Source: Mycobacterium ostraviense (GTDB taxonomy: Bacteria > Actinomycetota > Actinomycetes > Mycobacteriales > Mycobacteriaceae). From it: a stretch of DNA of 64,000 bases. The stretch covers positions 3,441,846 through 3,505,845 of the forward strand of contig NZ_NKRE01000001.1 in the NCBI RefSeq assembly GCF_002705925.1, given 5' to 3'. The notes under the pieces are model-generated. The model was not told the DNA's origin, ran no database searches, and saw only the letters and a list, made by a program, of their open reading frames with translations. Made by a program: the position numbers and the translations under genes. This document shows positions 39,220-48,405 of this stretch, piece by piece; the first letter of the stretch is position 1; the number at the start of each line of letters is the position of its first letter.

Positions 39220-39890
39220 TCAATGCCTCCTGCTGGGTTCGGAGCATGGCAGGTCGCATGATGGCCTGCTGACTGCGATTCGACTATGCACAGTAGTAGG
39301 TTGCTGCCGCCGGCGGTAGCGCCGGTGTCGATGGCGGGTGCGATTCGCGATCTAGGTGTGATCTCGTAGGCGCGATCTTCACGAAGACCTCACGCTGGTG
39401 GCATGTCCGGTGCCCATACCGGCAGGTGGGCGGCGGCGACGGCGGTGACGGTGGTGCCGGCGGTAGTAATGCCAACCCCTTGTTCGGCAGAGGTGCTGAC
39501 GAGCTGACGGCCCGTCCGGCGCCAACGGAGTCCGGGGCGCAGACGGGTTGGGCGGGCGTCCCTAGTCAACCCGGACTGGCGGTACTTGAACTCTTTCCTG
39601 GCAGCGTCGACCAATCTTCCGGCACCGGGTGAGCATGCTCCATCGAGTTGGCCGGCGGGCCCCGCCTCACCCGGCTGGAGCCGGCGGCGCTGCCGAGGGG
39701 TGGGCCAACGGCTACCACACCACAGAACGCTTTGAGACTGCGGCGACAGGCGGCAATCGGCGCGGCGATGCACGTCTTGCATCGCCTGTCAACCCCCAAT
39801 CTCCAGCTGCGGTGCCCCTGACCTGCACCGTTGATCCGCACACGTCAGGGAGGCGTGTTAGCATAGAGTGACGAAAGGGGCTCAAATCAG
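39220..39890. other. Intergenic region with possible PGRS fragment and carD promoter
   Basis: This 671-bp stretch between lpqE and carD has no convincing gene. From 39424 to about 39480 one plus-strand frame gives VGGGDGGDGGAGGSNANPLFG, like the edge of a PGRS domain, and the frame stays open to 39632 without PE features. This may be a relic of a PE_PGRS gene. A TAGCAT at 39859-39864 is a candidate -10 for carD, with AAGGGG as a possible SD at about 39875. Confidence 0.4.
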
Positions 39891-40379
39891 ATGATCTTCA
39901 AGGTCGGTGACACCGTCGTCTATCCACACCACGGTGCAGCGTTAGTCGAGGCGATCGAAACCCGAACCATCAAAGGGGAACAAAAAGAGTATCTCGTCTT
40001 GAAAGTGGCGCAGGGCGACCTGACCGTTCGTGTGCCTGCTGATAACGCTGAGTACGTTGGAGTCCGCGACGTCGTCGGCCAAGAAGGCCTTGACAAGGTT
40101 TTCCAGGTGTTGCGTGCCCCGCACACCGAAGAGCCCACCAACTGGTCACGTCGTTACAAGGCCAACCTCGAGAAGCTGGCTTCCGGCGACGTGAACAAGG
40201 TCGCCGAAGTGGTGCGTGACCTATGGCGTCGGGACCAGGAGCGGGGTTTGTCCGCAGGCGAGAAGCGGATGCTGGCAAAGGCTCGGCAGATACTGGTCGG
40301 GGAACTGGCGCTGGCCGAGAGCACCGATGACGCCAAAGCAGAGACCATCCTCGACGAGGTCCTGGCCGCCGCGTCCTGA
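39891..40379 (+). CDS. carD: RNA polymerase-binding transcription factor CarD
   Basis: A 162-residue global regulator that stabilises the open promoter complex, especially at rRNA promoters. The N-terminal Tudor-like RNAP-interaction domain carries Arg25. Trp85, which wedges into the upstream edge of the bubble, lies in TNWSRRYK. The rest is a helical, basic DNA-binding domain (SAGEKRMLAKARQILVGELALAE). It is essential in M. tuberculosis (Rv3583c). ispD starts 17 bp downstream, so it probably heads a carD-ispD-ispF unit. Confidence 0.97.
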   Translation: MIFKVGDTVVYPHHGAALVEAIETRTIKGEQKEYLVLKVAQGDLTVRVPADNAEYVGVRDVVGQEGLDKVFQVLRAPHTEEPTNWSRRYKANLEKLASGDVNKVAEVVRDLWRRDQERGLSAGEKRMLAKARQILVGELALAESTDDAKAETILDEVLAAAS

Positions 40380-40396
40380 CGACCCCGAGACTCTGG

Positions 40397-41077
40397 GTGA
40401 CTGGAGCCACAGGCGCCGTAGTCGCGATCGTTCCGGCCGCGGGGTCGGGTGAGCGGTTGGCCGTTAGCGTGCCCAAGGCGTTTTATCAACTCGACGGGCA
40501 AACCCTGGTCGAGCGCGCCGTCGAGGGCCTGCTGGAATCCAAGGTCGTCGACCATGTCGTCGTGGCGGTCCCGCCGGATCGCACCGACGAAGCGAAACTG
40601 ATCCTCGGGCATAAAGCCATGATCGTTGCCGGCGGCGCCAACCGTACCGAGACCGTGCGCCTGGCGCTCTCCGCGCTGGAGACCCCCGAGCCCGCGTTTG
40701 TGCTGGTGCATGACGCAGCGCGGGCGTTGACGCCACCTTCGTTGGTCGCGCGAGTGGTCAACGCATTGCGGGCCGGCCACGCCGCCGTAGTGCCCGCGCT
40801 ACCACTTACCGACACCATCAAGGCCGTCGACGCCAACGGGGTGGTCTTAGGCACCCCGGAACGGGCCGGCCTCAGAGCGGTGCAGACCCCGCAGGGGTTC
40901 GCCGTCGATCTGCTGCGCCGTGCCTACCAGCACGCGGGCACCGCCGACTTCACCGACGACGCATCACTGGTCGAGCACATCGGCGGCCAGGTTCAGGTGG
41001 TCAAGGGTGACCCGCTGGCGTTCAAGATCACCAACCGACTCGATCTGTTGTTGGCCCAGGCGGTGGTGCGCGGGTGA
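40397..41077 (+). CDS. ispD: 2-C-methyl-D-erythritol 4-phosphate cytidylyltransferase
   Basis: A 226-residue nucleotidyltransferase of the MEP isoprenoid pathway, making CDP-ME. The CTP-binding P-loop-like segment is AIVPAAGSGERLAVSVPKAF, and VLVHDAARALTPPSLV is the family signature. The GTG start lies 17 bp after carD; the stop overlaps the ispF GTG (GTGA). It is sometimes fused to IspF in other bacteria, consistent with the coupled pair. Confidence 0.95.
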   Translation: MTGATGAVVAIVPAAGSGERLAVSVPKAFYQLDGQTLVERAVEGLLESKVVDHVVVAVPPDRTDEAKLILGHKAMIVAGGANRTETVRLALSALETPEPAFVLVHDAARALTPPSLVARVVNALRAGHAAVVPALPLTDTIKAVDANGVVLGTPERAGLRAVQTPQGFAVDLLRRAYQHAGTADFTDDASLVEHIGGQVQVVKGDPLAFKITNRLDLLLAQAVVRG

Positions 41078-41571
41078 ACGGACTGCCGCGGGTGGGTTTG
41101 GGTGTCGACGTGCACCCGATCGAGCCCGGACGCCCATGTTGGCTGGTGGGCCTGCTGTTTCCGAGCGCCGACGGCTGCTCCGGCCACTCCGACGGTGACG
41201 TTGCGGCGCATGCGTTGTGTGACGCCGTGCTGTCGGCTGCCGGGCTGGGCGACATCGGCGACGTGTTCGGAGTCGACGATCCACGTTGGGCAGGGGTCAA
41301 CGGAGCCAACATGCTGCGTCATGTCGTCGAGCTGATCACGCAGCACGGCTATCGGGTGGGGAATGCCGCCGTGCAGGTGGTCGCCAATCGACCCAAGATC
41401 GGTTGGCGCCGTCTCGAGGCGCAGGCCGTGATGTCGCGGCTACTCAATGCGCCGGTATCGGTGTCAGCAACCACCACCGACGGGCTCGGCTTGACCGGAC
41501 GGGGCGAGGGCCGGGCCGCCATCGCGACGGCATTGGTGATTTCGCTGCGCGACCCGTTCCCAGCCCAGTAG
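41074..41571 (+). CDS. ispF: 2-C-methyl-D-erythritol 2,4-cyclodiphosphate synthase
   Basis: A 165-residue MEP-pathway enzyme that cyclises CDP-ME phosphate. The zinc site is DVH in GLGVDVHPIE plus the His of VAAHALCDAVLSAAGLGDIG. NANRPKIG-like VVANRPKIG and TTTDGLGLTGRGEG form the substrate cavity. It is translationally coupled to ispD and is followed by cysS under its own near-leaderless start signal. Confidence 0.95.
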   Translation: MNGLPRVGLGVDVHPIEPGRPCWLVGLLFPSADGCSGHSDGDVAAHALCDAVLSAAGLGDIGDVFGVDDPRWAGVNGANMLRHVVELITQHGYRVGNAAVQVVANRPKIGWRRLEAQAVMSRLLNAPVSVSATTTDGLGLTGRGEGRAAIATALVISLRDPFPAQ

Positions 41572-41600
41572 GGCCGGGCGGCCGTTGCGGTTGTAGGCAG

Positions 41601-41618
41601 TAAGCTGGCACGTCGTGA
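41601..41618 (+). promoter_or_regulatory. Putative near-leaderless promoter/start signal of cysS
   Basis: TAAGCTGGCACGTCGTGA is identical to the sequence at the lysS start (17432-17449), including the GTG codon (41615-41617). TAAGCT is a fair -10 (TANNNT) placed to start transcription at or just before the GTG. Confidence 0.5.
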
Positions 41619-43021
41619 CCGATCGCGCTCGCTTGCGGCTCCATGACACGGCGGCCGGCGCCGTGCGCGATTTTGTTCCGCTGCGCGACGGACACGTTTC
41701 GATCTACCTGTGCGGCGCCACCGTTCAAGGCCTGCCGCACATCGGGCACGTCCGCAGCGGGGTGGCATTCGACATCCTGCGGCGCTGGCTGATCGCACGC
41801 GGCTTCGACGTCGCGTTCATCCGCAACGTAACCGACATCGACGACAAGATCTTGAACAAGGCCGCCGCCGCGGGCCGCCCGTGGTGGGAGTGGGCGGCCA
41901 CCTACGAACGGGCGTTCACCGCCGCCTACGACGCCCTGGATGTCATGCCGCCGTCCGCGGAGCCGCGAGCCACCGGGCACATCACCCAGATGATCGAATT
42001 GATGGAACGTCTGATCGAAACGGGCCATGCCTATACCGGCGGCGGGGACGTCTACTTCGACGTGCTCAGCTACCCGGATTACGGCCAGCTGTCCGGGCAC
42101 AAGATCGACGACGTCCACCAGGGCGAAGGCGTGGCCGCGGGCAAACGCGACCAGCGCGACTTCACCCTGTGGAAGGGCGAAAAGCCCGGAGAGCCGTCCT
42201 GGCCGACGCCCTGGGGCCGGGGCCGTCCCGGCTGGCACCTGGAATGCTCGGCGATGGCCCGTACCTACTTGGGGTCTGAGTTCGACATCCATTGCGGCGG
42301 AATGGATTTGATCTTCCCGCATCACGAAAACGAGATCGCGCAGAGCCGCGCCGCCGGCGACGGGTTCGCCCGCTACTGGCTGCACAACGGCTGGGTGACG
42401 ATGGGCGGGGAAAAAATGAGCAAGTCGTTGGGCAATGTGCTGGCCATACCGGCGATGTTGCAGCGGGTCCGGCCGCCCGAGCTGCGCTACTACCTGGGCA
42501 GCGCGCACTACCGGTCAATGCTGGAGTTTTCCGACACCGCCCTCCAGGACGCCGTCAAAGCCTATGTCGGAGTGGAGGATTTCCTGCACCGGGTGCGCAG
42601 CCGGGTGGGTGCCGTCCTGCCCGCTGAATGGACGCCGCGTTTCGCCGAGGCGCTCGACGACGATCTGTCGGTTCCGATCGCGCTGGCCGAAATTCACCAC
42701 GCCCGTGCGGAAGGCAACCGGGCACTCGACGCCGGTGACCATGAAGGCGCATTGCGAAGCGCCGGTTCGATCCGCACGATGATGGGCATCCTGGGCTGCG
42801 ACCCGCTCGACGAACGCTGGGAATCGCGGGACGAGACAACGGCTGCCCTGGCGGCTGTCGACGTGCTGGTACAGGCCGAGCTGGACAACCGCGAGAAGGC
42901 GCGTGAGCAGCGTAACTGGGCGCTTGCCGACCAGATTCGGGATCGCCTCAAGCACGCCGGAATCGAGGTCACCGACACTGCCGACGGGCCACAGTGGACG
43001 CTGGGCGGTGACGGCAAGTAG
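41615..43021 (+). CDS. cysS: Cysteinyl-tRNA synthetase
   Basis: A 468-residue class I synthetase. The zinc/HIGH region is YLCGATVQGLPHIGHVRSGVAFDILRRWL, another zinc-ligand region is HLECSAMARTYLG and HGGGMDL-like HCGGMDLIFPHHENE, and the KMSKS loop is GEKMSKSLGN. A helical anticodon-binding domain forms the C-terminus. GTG is the start. The rRNA methyltransferase begins on the base after its stop, a coupling also seen in M. tuberculosis (Rv3580c-Rv3579c). It is the protein-synthesis paralogue, not the mycothiol ligase MshC. Confidence 0.96.
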   Translation: MTDRARLRLHDTAAGAVRDFVPLRDGHVSIYLCGATVQGLPHIGHVRSGVAFDILRRWLIARGFDVAFIRNVTDIDDKILNKAAAAGRPWWEWAATYERAFTAAYDALDVMPPSAEPRATGHITQMIELMERLIETGHAYTGGGDVYFDVLSYPDYGQLSGHKIDDVHQGEGVAAGKRDQRDFTLWKGEKPGEPSWPTPWGRGRPGWHLECSAMARTYLGSEFDIHCGGMDLIFPHHENEIAQSRAAGDGFARYWLHNGWVTMGGEKMSKSLGNVLAIPAMLQRVRPPELRYYLGSAHYRSMLEFSDTALQDAVKAYVGVEDFLHRVRSRVGAVLPAEWTPRFAEALDDDLSVPIALAEIHHARAEGNRALDAGDHEGALRSAGSIRTMMGILGCDPLDERWESRDETTAALAAVDVLVQAELDNREKAREQRNWALADQIRDRLKHAGIEVTDTADGPQWTLGGDGK

Positions 43022-43954
43022 ATGGCCGGCAACTCGCAGCGCCGGGGGGCGGTACGCAAATCCGGCACCAAGAAGGGCGCTCCTGTCGGGTCGGGCGGGC
43101 AGCGCCGTCGCGGTCTGGAGGGCCGCGGTCCCACCCCGCCGGCGCATCTGCGGCCCAACCATCCCGCAGCCAAGCGGGCCAAGGCGGCGCCGCGCCGCCC
43201 GGCACGGAGTCGCATCGACGAAGCCGAGACGGTGCTTGGCCGTAACCCCGTGCTGGAATGCCTGCGCGCCGGAGTGCCTGCCACCGCGTTGTACGTCGCG
43301 CTCGGCGCCGAAGCCGACGAGCGTCTCAATGAATCCGTCTCTCGGGCAGCCGATTCCGGGGTCTCGATCCTCGAGGTACCGCGCGCCGATCTGGACCGGA
43401 TGACGGCCAACCACCTGCATCAGGGCATCGCGTTGCAGGTGCCGCCGTATCACTACGCCCACCCCGACGATCTGCTCGCGGCAGCCATGGACACGCCGCC
43501 CGCGTTGCTGGTGGCGCTGGACAACATCTCCGACCCGCGCAACCTCGGCGCGATCGTGCGATCGGTGGCGGCGTTCGGTGGTCACGGTGTGCTGATCCCG
43601 CAGCGCAGATCGGCGTCGGTAACGGCGGTCGCATGGCGTACCAGCGCGGGCGCCGCCGCCCGTATTCCGGTGGCTCGGGCTACCAATCTCACCAGGACAC
43701 TGAAGGATTGGGCCGACCGCGGGCTGCGGGTGATCGGGCTGGATGCCGCCGGTGAGACCGCAGTCGACGACCTCGACGGTAGCGACCCGTTGGTGGTGGT
43801 CGTCGGCTCCGAAGGCAAAGGGCTGTCGCGGCTGGTGCGGCAGAACTGTGACGAGGTGGTGTCCATCCCGATGGCCGGGCATGGGGAGTCGCTGAATGCC
43901 TCGGTGGCCGCCGGCGTGGTGCTCGCCGAAATCGCCCGCCAGCGCCGGACTTAG
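43022..43954 (+). CDS. rlmB: 23S rRNA (guanosine-2'-O-)-methyltransferase, SpoU/TrmH family
   Basis: A 310-residue SpoU-class RNA methyltransferase. It has a basic, disordered N-terminus (about 65 residues), a substrate-binding domain (ETVLGRNPVLECLRAGV) and a knotted SAM domain. The three motifs are NISDPRNLGAIVRS, VVVVGSEGKGLSRLV and SIPMAGHGESLNASVAAGVVLAEI. It starts immediately after the cysS stop. The stop lies in a 10-bp triplication, followed by a strong inverted repeat. RlmB-type 2'-O-methylation of 23S rRNA is the likely activity. Confidence 0.9.
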   Translation: MAGNSQRRGAVRKSGTKKGAPVGSGGQRRRGLEGRGPTPPAHLRPNHPAAKRAKAAPRRPARSRIDEAETVLGRNPVLECLRAGVPATALYVALGAEADERLNESVSRAADSGVSILEVPRADLDRMTANHLHQGIALQVPPYHYAHPDDLLAAAMDTPPALLVALDNISDPRNLGAIVRSVAAFGGHGVLIPQRRSASVTAVAWRTSAGAAARIPVARATNLTRTLKDWADRGLRVIGLDAAGETAVDDLDGSDPLVVVVGSEGKGLSRLVRQNCDEVVSIPMAGHGESLNASVAAGVVLAEIARQRRT

Positions 43955-43978
43955 CCCGACTTAGCCCGACTTAGCCCC

Positions 43979-44038
43979 GCGAGCAGACACAAACTCGCAT
44001 GAATCGGCATGGATCCGTGCGATTTTGTGTCTGCTCGC
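43979..44038. terminator. Inverted repeat between convergent genes
   Basis: Perfect 15-bp arms GCGAGCAGACACAAA (43979-43993) and its complement (44024-44038) surround a 30-bp loop that holds an inner CGCA/TGCG pair. It lies between rlmB and the convergent PE_PGRS gene and could end both. Similar GCGAGCAGAC palindromes recur in mycobacterial intergenic regions. Confidence 0.7.
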
Positions 44039-44114
44039 CACAGGGCGGCGGTGTCAGGGCAGTGCAGCCACGCGTTTTCGCCGACCTGGCGACGCGATAT
44101 GGCGCCGCGCGCGG

Positions 44115-45602
44115 TCACGGCAAACCGTTGAGTCCGTTCTGGCCCAGCAGCCGTCCGCCCGTGCCGCCGTCGCCACCCGCACCCGGAGTCTGGGCGACCC
44201 CGCCGTTACCGCCGTTACCGCCGTTACCGATCAGATTGGCACTGCCGCCATTACCGCCCTGGCCGCCGACCGTCGGCGCGATCGACACGGCATTCCCGCC
44301 GGCGCCGCCGTTACCGCCGCTGCCGATGAACAACGCCATTCCCCCGAACCCGCCATTACCGCCGGCGGCGTTGCCGTCTCCGCCGGCGCCGCCGGCGCCA
44401 CCGGAGCCGATGAGTCCGCCGAACCCGCCGGACCCGCCGGGCCCACCGATATCGCCGAAACCGCCTGCGCCGCCCGCTCCGCCGGAACTGAAGAGGCCGC
44501 CACTGCCGCCGCTACCGCCGAACCCGCCGAGTTGACTCGTACCGGCCCCGCCGGTGCCGCCGGTACCACCGGAACTGAAGATGCCGCCGGCGCCGCCGCT
44601 GCCGCCGCTGCCTCCATCGGCGGTCACGCTGGTCCCGCCGTTCCCGCCGGTCCCGGCGGAGCCGAACAGCCCACCGCTGCCGCCGGTCCCGCCGTCGCCG
44701 CCGTTGCCGTTGGCGCTGAACCCGCCGGCGCCGCCGGGGCCGGCCGTGCCGAACAACCCAGCGGCACCGCCTTGCCCGCCGGTACCTCCGCGGCTGTTGC
44801 CCTCGCCGCCCGCGCCGCCGGCGCCGCCGCCGCCGAACAGGCCGCCGGCACCGCCCTGCCCGCCGGTCCCGCCGTGGTCGTTGAGACCGATTCCGCCGGT
44901 GCCGCCCGCGCCGGCGCCGCCGAACAGCAAGCCGCCGCGGCCGCCGATTCCGCCGGCTCCCCCGTCGGTGATTCCCTGCCCGCCCGTGCCGCCGGCGCCG
45001 CCGGCACCGAAGAGACCGGCGTTACCGCCCTGACCGCCGGTTCCGCCGACACCCGAATCGGAAGCAGCGCCCGCCCCGCCCGCTCCGCCGTAGCCGAATA
45101 GCAACCCGCCGGCTCCACCTCTGCCGCCGGGTTGGCCGGTGCCGCTCTTGCCGGACCCGCCGGCGCCGCCGTTGCCGAGCAAGATGCCCCCAGGGGCGCC
45201 GTTCTGGCCGGTCTCCGGTGTGCCATTGGCGCCGTTGCCGATCAGCGGGCGTCCCAGGACGGCCTGGCTGGGAGCGTTGATCAGGGCCAGGATGTCCTGT
45301 CCCAGGGTCTGCAGGGCGGCGTTAGCGCTTTCTGCGGCGGCGTATGAGGCCGCACCGGCGTTCAGGGCCTGGATGAACTGGTCGTGGAATGCCGCCGCCT
45401 GGGCGGTCAGCGCCTGAAACGCTCGGGCGTGGCCGGAAAACAGCGCTGCCACCGCGGTCGACACCTCGTCGGTGGCCGCGGCGGATATCCCGGTGGTGGG
45501 GACTACCGCAGCGGCATTGGCCGTAGCAAGCGCCGAGCCGATTCTGGCCACGTCGTCGGCCGCCGCTGCGACCATCTCCGGAATCGCGATCAGAAACGAC
45601 AT
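44115..45602 (-). CDS. PE_PGRS family protein
   Basis: A 495-residue protein. The PE domain begins MSFLIAIPEMVAAAADDVARIGS and runs to about residue 95; an upstream in-frame start at 45617 (MTRCR) is less likely. The linker ILALINAPSQAVLGRPLIGNGANG is followed by a long run of Gly-Gly-x repeats with phased GLFGAGGAGG-type units of about 25-30 residues. The end GGRLLGQNGLNGLP is a typical terminal tail. It has no equivalent that I recall between Rv3579c and Rv3578 in M. tuberculosis, so it may be a lineage-specific insertion. Confidence 0.85.
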   Translation of the reverse strand: MSFLIAIPEMVAAAADDVARIGSALATANAAAVVPTTGISAAATDEVSTAVAALFSGHARAFQALTAQAAAFHDQFIQALNAGAASYAAAESANAALQTLGQDILALINAPSQAVLGRPLIGNGANGTPETGQNGAPGGILLGNGGAGGSGKSGTGQPGGRGGAGGLLFGYGGAGGAGAASDSGVGGTGGQGGNAGLFGAGGAGGTGGQGITDGGAGGIGGRGGLLFGGAGAGGTGGIGLNDHGGTGGQGGAGGLFGGGGAGGAGGEGNSRGGTGGQGGAAGLFGTAGPGGAGGFSANGNGGDGGTGGSGGLFGSAGTGGNGGTSVTADGGSGGSGGAGGIFSSGGTGGTGGAGTSQLGGFGGSGGSGGLFSSGGAGGAGGFGDIGGPGGSGGFGGLIGSGGAGGAGGDGNAAGGNGGFGGMALFIGSGGNGGAGGNAVSIAPTVGGQGGNGGSANLIGNGGNGGNGGVAQTPGAGGDGGTGGRLLGQNGLNGLP

Positions 45603-45874
45603 CCGACACCTCGTCAATAGCTATCGCCTCCCCCAGAACAAGGAGAGCTACCGCGAGACAGACCCGCAGCACGCCTCACCGTATCGCGTGGGCGGCGGCT
45701 GTTTGGCGTAATCCGATGAGCCCGTGGCGATCCCGCGGCGGGCGGCGCGGCCCGCCCGGGACCACGGCCGAACGTCGTGCTGATTGCCACCCGCAGGACA
45801 CCCGAGACCTGTTGGGCCGCAACGATGACATCGCCGACCGCAGCCGTGCGCGGACGAGGGTCAGAGGCAATCAG

Positions 45875-46308
45875 CTAGCTGGCCCAGGCCGACATGTCCG
45901 TCAACTGGGTGAGCCGGATGCTGTTGCCCGACGGGTCGCGGAAGCCGGAGTCGATGCCGTACGGCCGCTGTTCGGGCGGCTCGGTGAACTCGACACCACG
46001 AGCCGCTAGCTCCTGATAACTGGCCGGGCAGTCGTCGGTGGTGAGAAATACGGTGCCGGCGAAGCCTTTTGCCGTCAGATCGAGGACTTGTAGGCGGGTG
46101 GGCTCGTCCAGCATCGGCGGGCCGGAACATCCATCAAGACGATTGATACGTCATCTTGACCGGGCGGTCCGACGGTCAGCCAGCGGAAGCCGCCAAGCTC
46201 CGGCAGCGAAACATCCTGGCGCACTTCCATGCCGACCTTCTCGGCCCAGAATTTCAGTGCCTCGTCCTGGTCGTGTACCCAAAGCTGGGCGCTTGCGATT
46301 TTCAACAT
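45875..46308 (-). pseudogene. VOC family protein, frameshifted
   Basis: The N-terminal half (MLKIASAQLWVHDQDEALKFWAEKVGM...VLMDVPA) and the C-terminal half (PPMLDEPTRLQVLDLTAKGFAGTVFLTTDDCP to TQLTDMSAWAS) of one glyoxalase-like protein lie in different frames. Loss of one C in a C-run near 46117-46121 (GCCCCGCC read as GCCCGCC) explains the shift. It follows the AraC-like gene, a pairing common in mycobacteria. It could be a real pseudogene or a homopolymer sequencing error. Confidence 0.8.
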
Positions 46309-46318
46309 GGAGAAGACG

Positions 46319-46660
46319 CTAAATGGTCACCGCGCCCGGCGTCTTCTCCCCGTGTGCCGTCTTGGGGTACCACCCGGCTATCGGCCGACGGCCGGGTATG
46401 CGCCCGCAAGATGCAGTGGGCACTCGGGCGTGCAGCGCCGCCGGTGGCAGGCTGGCGCGGTAGGCGGCCGGCGGCTTGCCGTACACCCGGGCGAAACTGC
46501 TGGTGAAGGAGCCGACGCTCTGCAGACCGACCATGACGCAGACCTCGGCGATTGACCTGTCGGTGTAGCGCAGTAGCGCCGCGGCCCGCTCCAGCCGTCG
46601 GGTGGCCGGACGAGGCTGCGGCATGACATCCAGTATGGCGCGTTGCTGAGCGCAATTCAT
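46319..46660 (-). pseudogene. AraC-family regulator fragment
   Basis: Only the second helix-turn-helix of an AraC-type regulator remains in frame (YTDRSIAEVCVMVGLQSVGSFTSSFARVYGKPPAAYRA), preceded by LERAAALLR. The first helix-turn-helix and any start of its own are lost. The ATG at 46660 is inside the arsB stop (TGATG). After PPAALHARVPT the tail shifts frame. The VOC gene downstream is a usual partner. I treat it as a decaying gene rather than a functional small regulator. Confidence 0.6.
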
Positions 46661-47471
46661 CAGACGCCGAGCAGTTGCACGCTCCCGCACAGCGCAAACA
46701 CCGCCGCCAGCAGCGCGGTGGGTACCGCGCACAGACCCAGGCGGGTGTACTCGCCGACGCCGGCCTCGACGTGGTGACCCGCAGCACCCGTCGCCACAGC
46801 AGGTTGGACAGCGAACCGACGTAGGTCAGGTTGGGGCCGATGTTGACCCCGATCAGCACAGCCAGCACCGCAGCCGGCCCGCCGGCCGCGACCAGCGGCA
46901 GCAACACCAGGGTCGCCGGAATGTTGTTGACCAGGTTGGCCCGCGCGGCGGCCACCGCCGCGATACCGAGCAGCGCCGGCAGCCCGGAACCCGACGGCAG
47001 CACCGTAGACATGGCGGTGCCCACCCCGTTGAGCATGACCGCTTGCCCGACGACGCCCAGCGCCAGCACGAAGACCAGGAACGCCACGTTCGCCGAGCGC
47101 ATGATCTCCGTCACCGACGTGTGGCCACGGCCGAGGCTGCGCAGCGCCAGTAGCGCCACCCCCGCCGCCTCGGCGATCACGAACCCGGCCAGGGTCAGCG
47201 CCACCACCACCAACACGAACACCGGCGGCCGCGGCGGCGGCCCGAGTTGCTCGGGGTCCGGCGCAACGCGCAGGTCCCGGGCGAAGAACCACCGGAACAC
47301 CACGTAGACCGCCGCCACCGCGGCCAGTCATGGCAGCCCCATCACCAGCGTGAACTTGATGAACGAGATCCCGGCGACGTGGTAGGCCAGCGCCTCGGGC
47401 CAACCGCGCGGGCGGGCGACCGCGAAACCCAGGACCACAGCAAGCAGCGCCAGCGCAACGACGACGGTCAA
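46660..47471 (-). pseudogene. arsB2: arsB-like arsenite efflux permease, degenerate
   Basis: Pieces of an ArsB/ArsP-type 12-helix permease are visible: LTVVVALALLAVVLGFAVARPRGWPEA, then AYHVAGISFIKFTLVMGLP and a stop (TGA, likely from TGG), then AAVYVVFRWFFARDL through GVNIGPNLTYVGSLSNLLWRRVLR. The final segment, VGEYTRLGLCAVPTALLAAVFALCG, is in another frame. About 100 residues are missing after GWPEA. So there are three lesions: a deletion, a nonsense codon (near 47329-47331) and a frameshift (near 46775-46790). It is the position of Rv3578 (arsB2). Confidence 0.82.
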
Positions 47472-47484
47472 GGCGTAGAGTTCT

Positions 47485-48405
47485 TCACTCCCACGGGTCC
47501 TCGCGCCGCCACACCGTCGGCAGCTGTAACGAGATGCCGTCCGCGGCGGCCAGCTCGTCGAGGATGCGCATCGACACGTCCAGGTCGTCGGCTGCATACG
47601 GTATGGCGCGCAATGGTTTTGACAGCGGACGGAAGAAGTCGTCCCAGTGGACCAGGATCACCCGGCGGGCGCCGACCGCGCGCACCACCTCGGTCCAGTA
47701 GTCGACCAGATAGGACCGCGGTTGCAGGCCCAACTGGCCGACACCGAGGTAGACGACCTCGGCCCGGTATCCGTCCAGTGCACCCTTGACGAAACCGGCG
47801 CTGCCCTGGATCAATAGCCGCCGGCCCGACGGGCGGTGGTGCACCAGCGTCGACCATGCTTCACCGCAGCGGTAGGCCGACGCCCGCACCGGCGGCACCA
47901 CCGGCGCGCCGATCACCCCGGGAAATCGGTCCGGCGGGCAGTGGTGCGACTCCACCAGCGTGACGTCGTAGGTGCCCAGCTCGACCGGCTGCCCGGGGAC
48001 CGCGACCACCAGCCGGTCTTCGGCCAGCCCGTAGCCGCGCCCGACGTTGGCCGCCGACTCGCCCCCGACCAGCTGCGCGCCGGTGCGGTCGGCCACGAGT
48101 GCGGAATCCATCGCGTGGTCGATGTGGGTGTGCACCGGGATGACGGCCGCGAGCCGCGACACCTTGGCGCGGGCCAGGCAGCCGTCCACCCGCGCCGGCG
48201 ACGGCGCCACTTTGGCCGCGGCCACCTGCGCCAGCCCGGGGCGGGAGAAGTAGCCGTCGGTCAGCAACGCCGACGAGCCGTCGTCGAGCAGCAGTGTGCT
48301 CACGCCCATCCACAGCACCGACAATGGCGAATCCGGTTGGGCCGCAGGGACACTGAACCGGCTGGAATAGCGGGCCAGGTCGGGACGACCGAGTTTCAGC
48401 CGCAT
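47485..48405 (-). CDS. Metallo-beta-lactamase fold hydrolase (Rv3577-like)
   Basis: A 306-residue MBL-fold protein. The dinuclear metal motif is HTHIDHAMDS (H-x-H-x-D-H), and later ligands are HHCPPD, the GSAGF loop and HWDDFF. Its ATG overlaps the pxpA stop (TGATG). It probably is a cytosolic phosphodiesterase- or lactonase-like enzyme, but no substrate can be assigned. Its end abuts the broken arsB gene. Confidence 0.85.
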   Translation of the reverse strand: MRLKLGRPDLARYSSRFSVPAAQPDSPLSVLWMGVSTLLLDDGSSALLTDGYFSRPGLAQVAAAKVAPSPARVDGCLARAKVSRLAAVIPVHTHIDHAMDSALVADRTGAQLVGGESAANVGRGYGLAEDRLVVAVPGQPVELGTYDVTLVESHHCPPDRFPGVIGAPVVPPVRASAYRCGEAWSTLVHHRPSGRRLLIQGSAGFVKGALDGYRAEVVYLGVGQLGLQPRSYLVDYWTEVVRAVGARRVILVHWDDFFRPLSKPLRAIPYAADDLDVSMRILDELAAADGISLQLPTVWRREDPWE

